From assembly GCA_028281065.1 (NCBI GenBank), contig JANQKN010000083.1:1-39330 (forward strand): a DNA stretch of 39,330 nucleotides. Direction: 5' to 3'. The stretch's first letter is position 1; each line of letters begins with the position of its first letter. This stretch comes from Flavobacteriaceae bacterium (GTDB lineage Bacteria > Bacteroidota > Bacteroidia > Flavobacteriales > Flavobacteriaceae). The notes under the pieces are model-generated. The model saw only the letters and a list, made by a program, of their open reading frames with translations, did no database searches and was not told where the DNA came from. The position numbers and the translations under genes were made by a program. Shown one piece after another: positions 1 through 12,272 of the stretch.

Positions 1-3000
1 TCTGGGGATTATAATGTAGATGTACAATCGCAGGGAATTTCCATCCCAATTCCTATCTACGGATTAAAGATTACCCTAGGGCTTAGACGGCAAAAGGTAA
101 CCTATTCGCTTAGAAAGGGATTTGCTACGCAAGAATGGGGAGTTCTTTATGCAAATGACTTTGGTGCTATGACCAGTGGAACCTCACAGGCTGATGTTGT
201 AGGTGATTTCAATGATTATTTAAGAAGGACTAAGAGTTTTGATGCTTATTCTACACGAATCCCTCAACCTGAACAAGAATTCATTGGGGATTACTCTGCA
301 GATATAGAGAATATCAATTTTACTTTTGCGGGATATGATAGCTATTCAGTAGCTGCTCAGGGAATGAGTGGGGTTATTACTCCTCGTTTATTTCAAAATA
401 TTCCTTTGTTTGGGAAAGGGGAAAGAACGCAGGATGAGGACGGTGAACATATTCATGCCTTTTGGCATACCGGGGTTAATCCAGGGAACCAAAGGGTCCT
501 TGGGAATAATTTCCATTTTTATTTCGAAAATCAATTTACAAGCAACGAAGTTATAACTCCTCCCAATGGTACTGGAGGTAGTGGAAATAGCTTGGACGAT
601 TTTGTGGATGTTTTCGGAAACGTATCCACTGGATTTTCTGAAAGCGGTCAGTCCCATAGCAGAAGGGCCAAGACCCCTTCTTACATAGAAGTGTTTACCA
701 ACAGCCAAATTGCTTCAGGAACAGCTCAGGCTTCAGGCTTGGTAACACCAGCCAATGTTGCGGATAACCTTAGAAGTAACAATGCCTACTTCGATACAGA
801 TGGTATTGGGGCTTATAAAATAACAGCACCTGACGGTAAAACATATCATTTTTCATTACCTGTTTATCATTTCGAACAGGTACAACGTAACCTAATCGAC
901 CAAGGAGAAGCACCATTGGGAACTACGGTTGAATCGAGAGAGAAAAGGCAATACAGTAAATATGCTACGCACTGGTTGTTAACTGCAGTCACTGGATCGG
1001 ATTATTTCGATACCAATGGAAACAATAAAGTTGACGAAGGGGATTATGGATATTGGGTAGAGTTGGAGTACGGAAAATGGACCGATGGAATGGTATGGCG
1101 TTCTCCGTACGAAACCAATATTTACAATTACAGTACCAACAAATTGGGCCTTATCGAAGAAAAGGATAAGGGATACTATCAATTTGGGCGTAAGCAATTG
1201 TACTACTTAGATAAAATTAAGACCCGCAACCAAACAGCGGTATTTGTAAAAAGCTTGCGATACGATGCGGTTGGAAAGAATCTGGACTTTAGGTTCATGA
1301 GTTCGCTTTGTGAAAGCAATCCTATATTCTGTGATTTCTATGACTTGGCTGGAAACCTAAAAACAACAGGAAATAACGCAGATATGAACCAAACTGATAA
1401 TATTCCGGTTCGTGAGCGCTATGTAAATTATAAAAGGGAGTACAGTTTAAAGTTAGATAAAATTGTACTTTTTAAAACCGATGTGGCCAATCAGTTGGTA
1501 AAGAACAATGCAGGATATTTGGGAACAGGCCTCACCGATGGCGGATATACGCCGAATACCCAACACGCCCCCAATTGGGAGTCCAACCTTTTTGAAGGGG
1601 AATATGGTTCAAATTATCAATATTCCTTACACAATGAAGCTCTGGTATTCGACACCAATGATGTTCCCCAGTCTTTCATTGCAGATAATGCATTAAAAGT
1701 AGTTCACTTGGATTATGATTATTCCTTGGCAAAACGATCCCCATCTTCTCCAGCGATTCACCCATTTAACAATGCTAGGGGTAAGTTGACATTAAGAGGG
1801 GTTCGTTCCAACGGACGTCACGATGTGGACTATATGGCTCCTTATGAGTTCGATTATTATCTCCCCAATACACCTAATGTGGATTTCCAGAGCATTCCTA
1901 ATGGTAGCCCAATGGTATATGAACAAAGGAAAAGGGAACTGGTAGACCAGTGGGGCTTTATGAAAGGTACCGAAAATGGATTGAATAGGGCCATGGCTTG
2001 GAGTCTTAAAAACATTACCACTCCAACAGGTTCCGAAATCGACATAGAATACGAAGAAGATGAATACTGGATAGAAGCTTTTGGAAGACGGATTTTTGAT
2101 AATCACAATCCCTTAATGTTTGAGATCGATTGTGTTGACAATAGCGGAAATGCTATCTCCTGTAATGATGAAAGCATGCATGATAATGGTTACATCTTTA
2201 CCGTTAGGAATGCTGCTAACAGTCATGAATTCCCTAATTGGGAAGATATCGATTTTAGAGAGTATTTCCGTGCTAATGAAAGTACATTTATCAATCTAAG
2301 TGTGTGTTATAAAACCAAGCAAGGTCTTACCAGAAAAGAAGTGGCCATGCGTGTGGAAGAGGTAGAAGCACAAGTAATGGAGGTTACTCAAAACTACTGT
2401 AAGTTAAGAGTAAACGAGAATGGTTGGGAAGTTATCGATGACTGGAATGCAGGACGCATTAGTGATGATATCCGTTGGTCTCGTAGGGATGCCTTCCTCG
2501 ATAATGGAGTGAGAAGGGACATTACCATGTTCGACCTTCCTTGGTACGATATATGCCCTCCTGGATGGCCAGCCAATGGAGATGAAGATGCTGCTTTTGC
2601 ATTTAGGCTAATTGCAAATAAGGTTCCTGAAGATGAAACAGGAGGGGGACTACGGGTATCTCAACTAACCACTACCGATAAAACTAGCGGGGATAAGTAC
2701 AAAGTTGCTTATAATTATGATTACCCACAAGAACATCCACGTTTTGGAAGATCATCTGGAATAACATCTTTTGCTCCCGTAGATGGGATTAAATATGTCC
2801 CCTACCAAAGCGAGTTGCCACCTCCCGGGGTTATGTATGAGTATGTTACTATGACAGAACTTACGGATGATGGTGAGTATGATATGCAGACCCGATACCA
2901 CCATCACGTGTTACAGCCTGTGTATGATATTTTTAATCCGAATATTGCAATGCCCGCTACAGGATCTGGAACACCAGCACCGGGGGAAGACGATATTTTC

Positions 3001-6000
3001 TGGGCCAATGTCACCGAGAATTCGGGAGGCCTGGATGGTACAGGTCCTAGAAAAGTAGAAGCTAAAAAGATAGAAATTGCTGTGAACACAGCACTCATGG
3101 GACAGATAAAATCTATAGAGACCCTTAACTCCGAGGGACACATATTGTTCCGATCCGAAAACGAATACATCAATGGTCGTAATCTAGTGACACAAGAACC
3201 CAATAAAGGTATTGTTACTGAAAGTTTCTCTTCCATGAAGTCGGTATTTAAAACCAATAGCGATGGAGGAAATGAAGAATTGCGCAAGCGCCTCTTAAGC
3301 ATATCCTCAAGGACGGAATACAACAATATGCTCAAGAAGACCATAACCTATGCTGAGAATAAAGAAAGTTATATTGAATATGAAGACGTAGATCCTTGGT
3401 TAGGAAGCTTTAGGAAGAGTATCTCTACTCTGGCCGATGGTACCCGAAAAAGGGATATTCGGGTTCCGGCTTATGAGAAGTATAATTTGGTAGGCCAAAT
3501 GGGGCCCAAGACTTTGCATGCTTCTAATAAAAATATGCTGAACCAAGAAGCCATGATGATTTCTCAAGTGGAGATAGGTTTAGGTTCCAACAATTGGAAA
3601 ACAACACAAGCAAGTATAAGTACTTGGAATGATGATTGGACCTATAGAGATGCCTATGGAAATGAAACTACCGGGAATCCTACTTGGAGAAAGCAAAGTA
3701 GCTATGTTTGGAAAGAAGGGGTAGATAGCGATGGAGCCTATCTTACATTGGTTGATAATGAAAATAGTATCAATAACTATTTCGATTGGCAGAATGAAGC
3801 AACTTTAGTAGCAAATTGGCAGAAAGTGTCTGAAATTACCCGATACGATCGCTTCTCTCAACCCTTGGAATTACAGGACATTAATGGAAACTTTTTGGCT
3901 TCTCGAATGTCTGCTGATAATATTCAAACTTTAGTTTCAGGAAATGCGGCCTTAACCGAGATGTATGCTTCCAGTGCAGAACGTCCTTTATCAGGAAATT
4001 TCTTTGAAGGGGAGGTATTAGGTGCCAACTATAGAACTAGTGACATTGCCCACGCTGGATTCTATTCTGTTAAGAACAATACAACAAGCAATAAAGTCTT
4101 TGAGGTAAACTATCAGGGAGATCTAAAAGACATTCGCCCAGGAAAATATAAGGTGTCCTTTTGGGCTGCAGTAAAAGAAGGATATGAAGAGAGTCATGCT
4201 TATTTTAATGGAACTAAACTTACCCCACAGGAAACCGTACAAGCTGCCTGTTGGGAACTCCGAAACTATTATTTCGATTTTGATGGAACAGGAGGCTTCC
4301 ATGTATATATACAGAACGACACTTTCGTAGATCAGTATTTTGATGATTTTAGGGTACACCCTATCAGCAGTTCTATCTCATCCTATATTTACGATGAGCA
4401 AAATGATGATCTTCTATTCATATTGGATGGTAATAATCTTGCTACAGCATTTAGGTATGATCGAGCAGGGAGACTTATTAAAACATATGTAGAAACCCCA
4501 CAAGGAACCGATTTTATAGGCGGATACAATGTAATAAGTAAGAATCGATACATGTATCGTTATTCAGGTGCTTCGGTAGATATCTATACCGATCAGATTA
4601 ACTGGGACGAATGTTTGGATGAACCTATAACGGATCCTAACGATTGCCCACAAATGGGCGATCCCAACGAACCGGATACTGATAATGATGGTTTACCCGA
4701 TGTATGCGATGACGATATCGACAATGATGGAATCCTGAATGTAGACGATAACTGTGTCTATATCATTAACCCAACTCAAGCCGATTTGGATGGCGATGGC
4801 ATTGGAGATGCTTGTGATGATGATATCGATGGTGATGGTATTTTGAATGTAGATGACAATTGTGTCTATAAGCCAAATACTGATCAACTAGATTCCGATG
4901 GCGATGGTGTAGGGGATGCCTGTGATGACACACCCTTTGGTGATATAGATGGTGATGGCATTCCAGATCCTGACGATAATTGTCCCTATACACCCAATCC
5001 AGATCAGACAGACACCGATGGTGATGGTCCAGGAGATGTATGTGATAACTGTCCAATAGATGCTAATACCAATCAGGATGACTATGATCAGGATAACATA
5101 GGGGATGTTTGTGATAATTGTCCTAACGATTTCAATCCACTACAGATCGATACCGATGATGATGATATTGGCGATGTATGTGACAACTGTCCAACAACGT
5201 GTAATGTAGATCAAACCGACAGTGATGGTGATGGAATTGGGGATGCTTGTGATAACTGTTTAACAGTTAATAACCCAGACCAAATAGATATAGATTGTGA
5301 TGGTATAGGCGATGCTTGCGATCCCGATATCAATACCGATATCGATGGAGATGGAGTTCATAATTGTATTGATAATTGTCCAGCGACATACAATCCACTA
5401 CAGGATAACCCTGGAGGATGTGAGACCGATTGTGGCATTATAGATACCGATGGAGATGGAGTAAACGACTTATGCGATGAATGTCCTAACAACCCCAATC
5501 CAGATTGTAACGATCCTTGCGATGTAGATTGTGGACCTGTAGATACCGATGGTGATGGAATCTTCGATCTATGCGATCCTTGTCCACTAGATCCGAACCC
5601 TAATTGTGGTAATGGATGTGGTACCGTAGATACCGATGGTGATGGGGTTTACGACCTTTGCGATAATTGTCCTAATGTTTCCAATCCAAACCAGAATGAT
5701 AGTGATGGTGATGGAATTGGTGACGCCTGTGATCCTAGTTGTGGCTTTGACGATGATAATGATGGTATAGGAAACGCCTGTGATAACTGTCCATTTACGC
5801 CTAATCCAGACCAGACCGATACCGATGGAGATGGGTATGGAGATGCTTGCGACAATTGTGTGAATGTAGCCAATCCAGATCAATTAGATACCGATGGAGA
5901 TGGAATAGGTAATGCTTGTGATCCTGACTGCCAAAGTGGAAAAGACAGTGATCGCGATGGACATTTCGACTTATGCGATAATTGCCCGGATGTACCCAAC

Positions 6001-7809
6001 CCAGACCAGACCGATACTGATGGTGACTTGGTAGGGGATGTTTGTGATAATTGTCCAACGGTTCCCAATCCAGACCAAGCCGATAGTGATGGCGATGGAA
6101 CTGGGGATGCTTGTGATACCCAATCTTGTGGGATAAGTTTTTCAAGCAGTAAGAATACAAATACATTACCCCAGGGAAGCAGTATGAGTACAGATGGTAC
6201 CATTATGTATTTGAGTAATCACAATGCAAATTTAACCCAGTACTCGCTCTCCACACCCTACGATGTTTCCACAGCTACGGTTATGGCAACCAATGCTGCC
6301 TTAGGCCAAGGTGCAGGGCTTCATGTTACCGATGATGGACTTCATGTAGTACACGCTTTTGGCGACATACAAGGAGAAGTTCGTATCTATCAAATGACAA
6401 CTGCGCACGATTTGTCTACCCTTTCATTGGTAAGTAATGCCAATCTCGGGTTTACCATTCGTGATGCCTATATTACCAATGATGGTCTAAACCTTTACGT
6501 TACGCAAGGGGCTTATATTAGACATTATGTAATGTCGACCGCTTGGAATTTAACAACCGCGGCATTGAATGAGACCTTAACGACCCCTTCCAATCTCTAC
6601 GGATTTACATTCTCCCAGGATAGGAAAACCTTAATGACCATTAAGCAGGTAGGGGCCGAAATTAGGGAATACAAACTCGCAACTGCAGGGGATTTGTTTA
6701 CAGCTTCTTTTATAAGACAAGTGGATATATCATCCTTGATTACTACGGGGAATTTCTCTAAAATCCAATTGTCTTCAGATGGAACTAAATTATTGTGGAG
6801 TGCCTATATAGTGAATCCTTCGAGTGCTGCCGATGTGGTGATGTTCGATCTTTCACAAGCAAACACTCTAGGAGATCCTTGTCCAACGGCGACCTGTTTA
6901 AATATGGACTCTGTACCTAGCGTAGGGGTAGAAGGGATTTATTCCCTAAGACGTTGGTTCTGCTGGGACAAAGCAGTTGTATCCTTGGAACGTACTAATG
7001 ATGGTGCTACCAAATGGATTCATTTTGCCTCTGGAGAAGACGAAATTAGCTTGAATAGTATAGCAAGCGACAACTCAACAACTTTAGTAAACCCAGAAAC
7101 CTTGAGTTCATTTGTTGGAAGTAGCGATGCGAAAGTAGTGGCTTGGGTACCACAAGATCCAAGCTTGGTGCTAGATCCCAATTTAGTGGCAAATCAATAT
7201 AGTATTTCATCAAGAAGACCTTTGTTAATGCGAGCAGGTGCTTTTATCCTTAAAAACGGGAAACCTGCTTTGGAATTTAATTCTTCCGAATGGTTAATTG
7301 ATAATGCAGGCACCTATAGTGTATTGGCACAGGGAAATACTTCAACAGTTGTAACGGTATCGTCTAATGGTAGGTCCGGGAATTTTGGGGTTGTTTTCTG
7401 CAATGTAAAGTATGGCGCCTCAACTGAAGATCAATTTCGAATAGATAACGATCGCCGTACCAACAAACAAAATGCAGTGTTAAGGGCAGGTGGAACGGCT
7501 TATAAGACCTACTATCCTTCTGTAATGGATAACGATGACCAAAAACTGCAGATTTCTGTAAAGAAACCTTCTACCCTTACTTCTTGGGTAAATAATGAGC
7601 TTCCGGATAGTGAAACCTGGATTGGAACACATACTAATGGTGGTTTTATGATAGGAGCTCGGGGCAGTGGCTTCAACAATGCACAGAATAATTTATATGG
7701 AACTATACAGGAAGTGATCATTTTAAGTGGTGACGCTACTGCAGATTTACCGGCACTAAAAAGTCTTATTAATGACTATTTCGGCATCTATTCAAGCTTT
7801 AACAAATAA
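1..7809 (+). CDS. SpvB-like/RHS-family giant secreted shell protein with TSP3 repeats (5' partial)
   Basis: The frame is open from base 1, so the true start and any signal peptide lie upstream; the ATG at 169 is internal. Window codons 1-1330 are a beta-rich shell with YD-like motifs (for example [13 protein letters not shown] and [14 protein letters not shown]), the architecture of Bacteroidota SpvB/TcB-like proteins. Codons about 1340-1455 form a jelly-roll carbohydrate-binding-like module ending in YFDDFRVHP. Codons about 1559-2039 are thrombospondin type 3 calcium repeats. Codons about 2042-2297 contain propeller-like repeats of the type [13 protein letters not shown]. The last 240 or so codons resemble the concanavalin-like module related to GH54 arabinofuranosidase catalytic domains ([16 protein letters not shown], then a GTIQEVIIL end). 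The stop is 26 bases before the next RHS gene, so they are probably co-transcribed. By analogy with TcB it would form half of an RHS cocoon. Domain assignments come from reading motifs, not from a profile search. Confidence 0.85.
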   Translation, partial: SGDYNVDVQSQGISIPIPIYGLKITLGLRRQKVTYSLRKGFATQEWGVLYANDFGAMTSGTSQADVVGDFNDYLRRTKSFDAYSTRIPQPEQEFIGDYSADIENINFTFAGYDSYSVAAQGMSGVITPRLFQNIPLFGKGERTQDEDGEHIHAFWHTGVNPGNQRVLGNNFHFYFENQFTSNEVITPPNGTGGSGNSLDDFVDVFGNVSTGFSESGQSHSRRAKTPSYIEVFTNSQIASGTAQASGLVTPANVADNLRSNNAYFDTDGIGAYKITAPDGKTYHFSLPVYHFEQVQRNLIDQGEAPLGTTVESREKRQYSKYATHWLLTAVTGSDYFDTNGNNKVDEGDYGYWVELEYGKWTDGMVWRSPYETNIYNYSTNKLGLIEEKDKGYYQFGRKQLYYLDKIKTRNQTAVFVKSLRYDAVGKNLDFRFMSSLCESNPIFCDFYDLAGNLKTTGNNADMNQTDNIPVRERYVNYKREYSLKLDKIVLFKTDVANQLVKNNAGYLGTGLTDGGYTPNTQHAPNWESNLFEGEYGSNYQYSLHNEALVFDTNDVPQSFIADNALKVVHLDYDYSLAKRSPSSPAIHPFNNARGKLTLRGVRSNGRHDVDYMAPYEFDYYLPNTPNVDFQSIPNGSPMVYEQRKRELVDQWGFMKGTENGLNRAMAWSLKNITTPTGSEIDIEYEEDEYWIEAFGRRIFDNHNPLMFEIDCVDNSGNAISCNDESMHDNGYIFTVRNAANSHEFPNWEDIDFREYFRANESTFINLSVCYKTKQGLTRKEVAMRVEEVEAQVMEVTQNYCKLRVNENGWEVIDDWNAGRISDDIRWSRRDAFLDNGVRRDITMFDLPWYDICPPGWPANGDEDAAFAFRLIANKVPEDETGGGLRVSQLTTTDKTSGDKYKVAYNYDYPQEHPRFGRSSGITSFAPVDGIKYVPYQSELPPPGVMYEYVTMTELTDDGEYDMQTRYHHHVLQPVYDIFNPNIAMPATGSGTPAPGEDDIFWANVTENSGGLDGTGPRKVEAKKIEIAVNTALMGQIKSIETLNSEGHILFRSENEYINGRNLVTQEPNKGIVTESFSSMKSVFKTNSDGGNEELRKRLLSISSRTEYNNMLKKTITYAENKESYIEYEDVDPWLGSFRKSISTLADGTRKRDIRVPAYEKYNLVGQMGPKTLHASNKNMLNQEAMMISQVEIGLGSNNWKTTQASISTWNDDWTYRDAYGNETTGNPTWRKQSSYVWKEGVDSDGAYLTLVDNENSINNYFDWQNEATLVANWQKVSEITRYDRFSQPLELQDINGNFLASRMSADNIQTLVSGNAALTEMYASSAERPLSGNFFEGEVLGANYRTSDIAHAGFYSVKNNTTSNKVFEVNYQGDLKDIRPGKYKVSFWAAVKEGYEESHAYFNGTKLTPQETVQAACWELRNYYFDFDGTGGFHVYIQNDTFVDQYFDDFRVHPISSSISSYIYDEQNDDLLFILDGNNLATAFRYDRAGRLIKTYVETPQGTDFIGGYNVISKNRYMYRYSGASVDIYTDQINWDECLDEPITDPNDCPQMGDPNEPDTDNDGLPDVCDDDIDNDGILNVDDNCVYIINPTQADLDGDGIGDACDDDIDGDGILNVDDNCVYKPNTDQLDSDGDGVGDACDDTPFGDIDGDGIPDPDDNCPYTPNPDQTDTDGDGPGDVCDNCPIDANTNQDDYDQDNIGDVCDNCPNDFNPLQIDTDDDDIGDVCDNCPTTCNVDQTDSDGDGIGDACDNCLTVNNPDQIDIDCDGIGDACDPDINTDIDGDGVHNCIDNCPATYNPLQDNPGGCETDCGIIDTDGDGVNDLCDECPNNPNPDCNDPCDVDCGPVDTDGDGIFDLCDPCPLDPNPNCGNGCGTVDTDGDGVYDLCDNCPNVSNPNQNDSDGDGIGDACDPSCGFDDDNDGIGNACDNCPFTPNPDQTDTDGDGYGDACDNCVNVANPDQLDTDGDGIGNACDPDCQSGKDSDRDGHFDLCDNCPDVPNPDQTDTDGDLVGDVCDNCPTVPNPDQADSDGDGTGDACDTQSCGISFSSSKNTNTLPQGSSMSTDGTIMYLSNHNANLTQYSLSTPYDVSTATVMATNAALGQGAGLHVTDDGLHVVHAFGDIQGEVRIYQMTTAHDLSTLSLVSNANLGFTIRDAYITNDGLNLYVTQGAYIRHYVMSTAWNLTTAALNETLTTPSNLYGFTFSQDRKTLMTIKQVGAEIREYKLATAGDLFTASFIRQVDISSLITTGNFSKIQLSSDGTKLLWSAYIVNPSSAADVVMFDLSQANTLGDPCPTATCLNMDSVPSVGVEGIYSLRRWFCWDKAVVSLERTNDGATKWIHFASGEDEISLNSIASDNSTTLVNPETLSSFVGSSDAKVVAWVPQDPSLVLDPNLVANQYSISSRRPLLMRAGAFILKNGKPALEFNSSEWLIDNAGTYSVLAQGNTSTVVTVSSNGRSGNFGVVFCNVKYGASTEDQFRIDNDRRTNKQNAVLRAGGTAYKTYYPSVMDNDDQKLQISVKKPSTLTSWVNNELPDSETWIGTHTNGGFMIGARGSGFNNAQNNLYGTIQEVIILSGDATADLPALKSLINDYFGIYSSFNK
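4675..6117 (+). repeat. Array of about 19 thrombospondin type 3 calcium-binding repeats
   Basis: The translated region repeats the pattern [15 protein letters not shown] followed by a short linker such as NPDQTDTDG. About 19 Cys-Asp repeat ends can be counted (VCD, ACD, LCD or IDNC forms). Aspartate-rich loops with regularly spaced cysteines are characteristic of TSP3 repeats, which bind calcium and form rigid stalks. At DNA level GATGGTGATGG-like units recur, so the array may change length by slippage or recombination. Confidence 0.93.
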
Positions 7810-7835
7810 TATCCCTTGGTATAATATAAATAGTA

Positions 7836-10800
7836 ATGACTATGAAAACAGTATTCAAATATTTCAGCGCCACTTTACTACTCATCGTTTTTTCGGTAGT
7901 ATCACTGAATGCCCAAACCTTCGACTTGGATGATGCACCTAACCTTTGGGGAGCTCATAATCAATTCTCAAGCATAAACTTCAATCAAAAGGGAGTTGTT
8001 ATTGAAAAAGGGAAAAACTATTTCAATACCTTGGGGAAAGCTAACCAAGAACTAATTTGGGATGTAACAACAGGGAAAATTTGGGGAAGTCAAGTATTGT
8101 ATGACCGTCAAGGCAGGCCAACATTGCATACACTTAGTGCACCTATTAATGGTCCTTTTTCTTTAAGTACCGATTTCATCTTAGATCAAAACAACGACCC
8201 TTATTCTATAGAGGATTTTGATACAGCTGGTACTATCGACAATCCTAGTATTGCTGGTATTAATTCTGAACTTAGAGCTTATTATAGTACTTCGAATTCT
8301 GATAATCTATATCAGGATGTAACAGAATATCCTTTTTTGCGAAACGTATTTAGCAAATTGAATCCAGGGAGTATTAAAAAAATCCTTGGAGGGAATAAGA
8401 TTGAAGGAGAGTGGAAGCAAATCTATAACTTCTCAATGGATGCTGGAACCGAACTCAACGCCCCCAATGCATTTGGATCTCAATTTGATCCTACGGACCG
8501 AATTACTAAAATCATCACCAGGGATGCTAATGGAGAGGATTTGGTGTTCTTTTCAAATAGTGATGGTAATACGGTAGCCGCTGCAAGTAGTGGAAGTGAA
8601 GGGGGAGTTTCTTTTACAAATGAAATCTTTATTGGAAAACAAGGGTTTGTAGATATCCATATCCCAAAAGGAGTGAATGGATTCAGTATTATAGACCCGA
8701 GCTCAAGTTTTACTTTGAAAATTTATGATCTTATTACTGAAGCTCAAATCGGTACTATAACAGGAAATGGAACCATGTCCCCAGGGAGCGGATTTTATAG
8801 AATTGCTGTGTCGAACCCTGTAACTTATGGTGAAAATTCCGCAGGGTCTATTCGTGTTGAACACGATGTAAATTATTATAACTATTTATTAAATTATTTT
8901 AATAAGGCACAACTCTTAACAAGTAATACCCAGCCTCTATCTTCCCAAATGGAGTCTAGTTACAATTACAATAGTTTGGGAGAGTTGTTAGACGCTCAAA
9001 GTCCAGATGAAGGATTTGCTCAATATCTATATAGAAAAGATGGACAAATTCGTTTCTATCAAAATTCGGCAAATTCCAGAAGGGTAACCTACACCAATTA
9101 TGATGATTTAGGGCGAGCTATTGAAAGTGGAGTCTTTACTTGGACAGGGGCGTTTGAAGCTTTGGATCCCGATGGGCCTTCTGTGAATATGACAAACAAA
9201 GAGTATGTAAAACACATCTTATATGATGTCCCAGATCTAGGATTAGGTGTAGATGTTCCCGTATGTTCCTTTCCATTTTCAGAGTATAAACAAAAATTTA
9301 TTGCAGGGGCTATCTCTAAAACGTATACCGAGAACCCTAATACAAATACGTCATGGTACAGCTATGATTCAATGGGGCGGTTAGCATGGGTAGTACAAAA
9401 AATAGATGGGATGGACTGCTATAAAACTATTAATTATAGTTACAACCCTAGTACAGGATTGGTTACCGAAGTTGATTATCAAAGACATGAGCCGTCGGAA
9501 CGATTTATCCACAAATTTACTTATAATCAAGCAGGGCAATTAGTTACGGTACATACTTCCCGCACCGGAATGGACTCCGATTGGGTAGAGCAGGCCCAAT
9601 ACACCTATGCCGAAACAGGTGAGCTTATACGTACCGTCTTGGCCGAAGACCTTCAGGGAATCGATTATGTATATAACATCAATGGGCAGCTTAAAGCTAT
9701 TAATCACCCAACCCTGGAGCCTGCAAAAGATCCAGGAGGCGATGGTTTGCCTGGGAGTTCTATAGCTGCTGATGTATTTGGTTTTGCTGTTGACTATTAC
9801 AACGGGGATTATATCCGTACTGGAACTCCAACCCCTGTAGCACAGCAAAACATTCATGGAACAGATCAGTACAATGGAAATATAAAAGGAGTCCGTTTTA
9901 ATACGGGGACTTCAGGATTGTCTAAAGGGGGATTTCATACCTATATGTATGGATACAATAAAAATAATTGGCTGGATAATGCCACCTTTGGAACAGGAGA
10001 TATAAGTGCTAATGGCAGTGGTTATGAAGTAGATTTTACTCCCAATGGGAATAACGACTATGAAGTTTCCAACCTTTCTTACGATGCCAATGGAAATATA
10101 CAAGCCCTTAAACGAAATGGATACACCAATTTCGGCGGGACCAATTCCATGGATGATTTTACCTACCATTACGATGGAAATCAGTTGCAATATGTTGAGG
10201 ATTCTGGAGATAATGCAGACCCTAATCGATACAATGATCTTAAAAATCAAGAAAATAATGGAGCTCCTAATTATACCTATAATGTCATAGGGCAATTGTA
10301 CAGCGATATTGAAGGAAGGGCTATTTATGAATATACCCCATCGGGCTTGGTTTCCCGTATCTCCACTTTTGGGGATAATAGTAATCCTAATGAACAATTC
10401 ACTCTTTATTTCCAAGATCACCAAATGGCTACCAATGCAGAACTGGATTTCTGGTCTGTAAGTAGCGGGACTAAAGAGATCAATGAAGATGGTACCTATG
10501 GGGGAATCGGTTCTTCTGCTACCTGCACAACTTTGGATACTCAATATGGAAAGAGTGTAGAATTCCGTATGCCCAACAATGCTACGACAACACGTGTTTT
10601 TGATGTATTGGATGGTGTACCACAAACATTGGAGTTAAGTGTTATTGTAGATCAATACAAAGAACTTGTACAAACAGGGGAAGATCATGAAATTCCTACA
10701 GGATACGAGATTACTTTATACGATGGTCCCATAGATCTTTCTTTGCCTCCTGTTTTGGAAACAAGAAGTTATAATACGGGGTTACAGTATATCGATGATC

Positions 10801-12272
10801 CAGATTTGCCGAACACAAGCGAATGTTCGGGATTATACGAAAGAACCGAGAGTTTTTCATTTACTCCTACGGGTCGTGAAGTAACGTTGGTATTACGTAA
10901 AATTACAGTAAGTGACCAGTTGCCTCTCTACATTGATAACCTATGGATAACTACAGGGATCATTCCTATGATGGATATTGTCTATAATGATCGTGGACAT
11001 CGAGTAAGGAAAACATTCTATAATCCAAATGGTAATACAGAAGAAACATTTTATGTAAGGGATTTGGAAGGTACGACAGTTGGAGTATACACAAAAATAA
11101 ATTCAAATGATGTCAATATTAAGGAGGTAGCAGTATATGGTCACGGGAGATTGGGAGATTATGATTTTAATTCTTTTCAACCCGACCCCCCTACAGGTCC
11201 CGATGGAACCTATCGCTATCAACTTATTGATCATCTAGGCAATGTAAGGGTTGTGCTTTCTAAAGCTGCCGATGGAACTCCCCTTGTGCTTTCCAAAACA
11301 GATTATTATCCTTTTGGGATGCCTATGCCTTATCGTACCCAAGAAGGGGATTATCGATATGCTTTCCAAGGACAGGAAAAAGATCCAGAAACGGGAAAAG
11401 AAGCATTTGAACTTAGAATTTGGGATAATAGAATAGGTAGATGGCTTACTGTTGACCCCCAAGGACAACATTCATCACCTTATCTTGGTATGGATAATAA
11501 TCCAATAACCAATGTTGATTTAAATGGAGGAGCAGCATGTCCAGATCCTCCATGTTGGGACGAGAACGGAGACTATAATGCTGGAGTCTTAACAGTGGTT
11601 TGTATTGGTTGCGATAGCGATGTAATACCAAGTTGGGAGTTTCCAATTAGTTATGGAGGATTTCAATATGCAACCAATTTAAGTCCTGCTCAATATGTTG
11701 AAGTATACCCAGAATTTAAGGGACTAACCTATACAGAACAACTTGCTCTTTTTGAGGAAAAATACGGCGAAGATTATAACGATTTTATAAATTACGCAGA
11801 AGCTCTTAGGAGAGAAGAAGAGAGTATCAGGCTAGGCATGCATTTAATGAATGTTGGGCGGACCATGATAAACATGGGTGAAGTTATTGGCCCAGGTGGT
11901 TTTAAAGTCCCTAGATTCAAAATAAGAAGCTCAGGCCCAATACAAAGACCCAAATATTACATTAATGAGAAAAAATATGATTACTTTTTCGGGAAGGTCA
12001 AACATGGAAGAGAACATAACATAATAAGATCGGCACAAAACAAAAAAGATCTAAAAACGTTGGGAATCAAAAATCCAAAACAACTTAAAAAGGTTTTTGA
12101 TAAGGCGTTTACCGATGGAGTACTTAAATCGGCAATGGAAGGCGATTATGGCTTGCAAATTGTGAAACGAATAGAGGTTAGTAAAAAAGGAGCAATAGAT
12201 GTCGTTTATTTGTATCCTTATGGAGGTGGTAAACCAAAGATAACCACTATTATACCGAAAATATATAAATGA
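7836..12272 (+). CDS. Secreted RHS-repeat core protein with variable C-terminal toxin tip
   Basis: Residues 1-27 are a Sec signal peptide ending SLNAQ (start at MTMK or the ATG two codons later). YD-repeat strands such as YDRQGRPTLH and YDDLGRAIES fill the body. Residues about 855-1048 form a jelly-roll, carbohydrate-binding-like insert ending LYIDNLWITTG. The RHS core at about 1120-1233 is unmistakable: DHLGNVRVVL, DYYPFGMP, RYAFQGQEKDPETG, RIWDNRIGRWLTVDP, then SPYLGMDNNP. The final 245 residues are unrelated to the core and carry YFFGKVKHGREHNIIRS near residue 1390 and a basic, beta-rich end; this is the candidate toxin. A nuclease of the BECR or related fold is possible from the HN..RS motif but is not shown. 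The gene overlaps its downstream neighbour by ATGA, the usual toxin-immunity arrangement. Confidence 0.92.
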   Translation: MTMKTVFKYFSATLLLIVFSVVSLNAQTFDLDDAPNLWGAHNQFSSINFNQKGVVIEKGKNYFNTLGKANQELIWDVTTGKIWGSQVLYDRQGRPTLHTLSAPINGPFSLSTDFILDQNNDPYSIEDFDTAGTIDNPSIAGINSELRAYYSTSNSDNLYQDVTEYPFLRNVFSKLNPGSIKKILGGNKIEGEWKQIYNFSMDAGTELNAPNAFGSQFDPTDRITKIITRDANGEDLVFFSNSDGNTVAAASSGSEGGVSFTNEIFIGKQGFVDIHIPKGVNGFSIIDPSSSFTLKIYDLITEAQIGTITGNGTMSPGSGFYRIAVSNPVTYGENSAGSIRVEHDVNYYNYLLNYFNKAQLLTSNTQPLSSQMESSYNYNSLGELLDAQSPDEGFAQYLYRKDGQIRFYQNSANSRRVTYTNYDDLGRAIESGVFTWTGAFEALDPDGPSVNMTNKEYVKHILYDVPDLGLGVDVPVCSFPFSEYKQKFIAGAISKTYTENPNTNTSWYSYDSMGRLAWVVQKIDGMDCYKTINYSYNPSTGLVTEVDYQRHEPSERFIHKFTYNQAGQLVTVHTSRTGMDSDWVEQAQYTYAETGELIRTVLAEDLQGIDYVYNINGQLKAINHPTLEPAKDPGGDGLPGSSIAADVFGFAVDYYNGDYIRTGTPTPVAQQNIHGTDQYNGNIKGVRFNTGTSGLSKGGFHTYMYGYNKNNWLDNATFGTGDISANGSGYEVDFTPNGNNDYEVSNLSYDANGNIQALKRNGYTNFGGTNSMDDFTYHYDGNQLQYVEDSGDNADPNRYNDLKNQENNGAPNYTYNVIGQLYSDIEGRAIYEYTPSGLVSRISTFGDNSNPNEQFTLYFQDHQMATNAELDFWSVSSGTKEINEDGTYGGIGSSATCTTLDTQYGKSVEFRMPNNATTTRVFDVLDGVPQTLELSVIVDQYKELVQTGEDHEIPTGYEITLYDGPIDLSLPPVLETRSYNTGLQYIDDPDLPNTSECSGLYERTESFSFTPTGREVTLVLRKITVSDQLPLYIDNLWITTGIIPMMDIVYNDRGHRVRKTFYNPNGNTEETFYVRDLEGTTVGVYTKINSNDVNIKEVAVYGHGRLGDYDFNSFQPDPPTGPDGTYRYQLIDHLGNVRVVLSKAADGTPLVLSKTDYYPFGMPMPYRTQEGDYRYAFQGQEKDPETGKEAFELRIWDNRIGRWLTVDPQGQHSSPYLGMDNNPITNVDLNGGAACPDPPCWDENGDYNAGVLTVVCIGCDSDVIPSWEFPISYGGFQYATNLSPAQYVEVYPEFKGLTYTEQLALFEEKYGEDYNDFINYAEALRREEESIRLGMHLMNVGRTMINMGEVIGPGGFKVPRFKIRSSGPIQRPKYYINEKKYDYFFGKVKHGREHNIIRSAQNKKDLKTLGIKNPKQLKKVFDKAFTDGVLKSAMEGDYGLQIVKRIEVSKKGAIDVVYLYPYGGGKPKITTIIPKIYK

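Noticed and set aside
4675-6117. Regularly spaced DNA repeats resembling a CRISPR or minisatellite array
   Set aside because: The periodicity is explained fully by in-frame TSP3 repeats; repeat units are degenerate and there are no constant repeats with unique spacers.
9912-10625. Long minus-strand frame opposite the first RHS gene
   Set aside because: It is a shadow of strongly supported RHS coding sequence and is rich in Ile/Ser runs typical of antisense frames.
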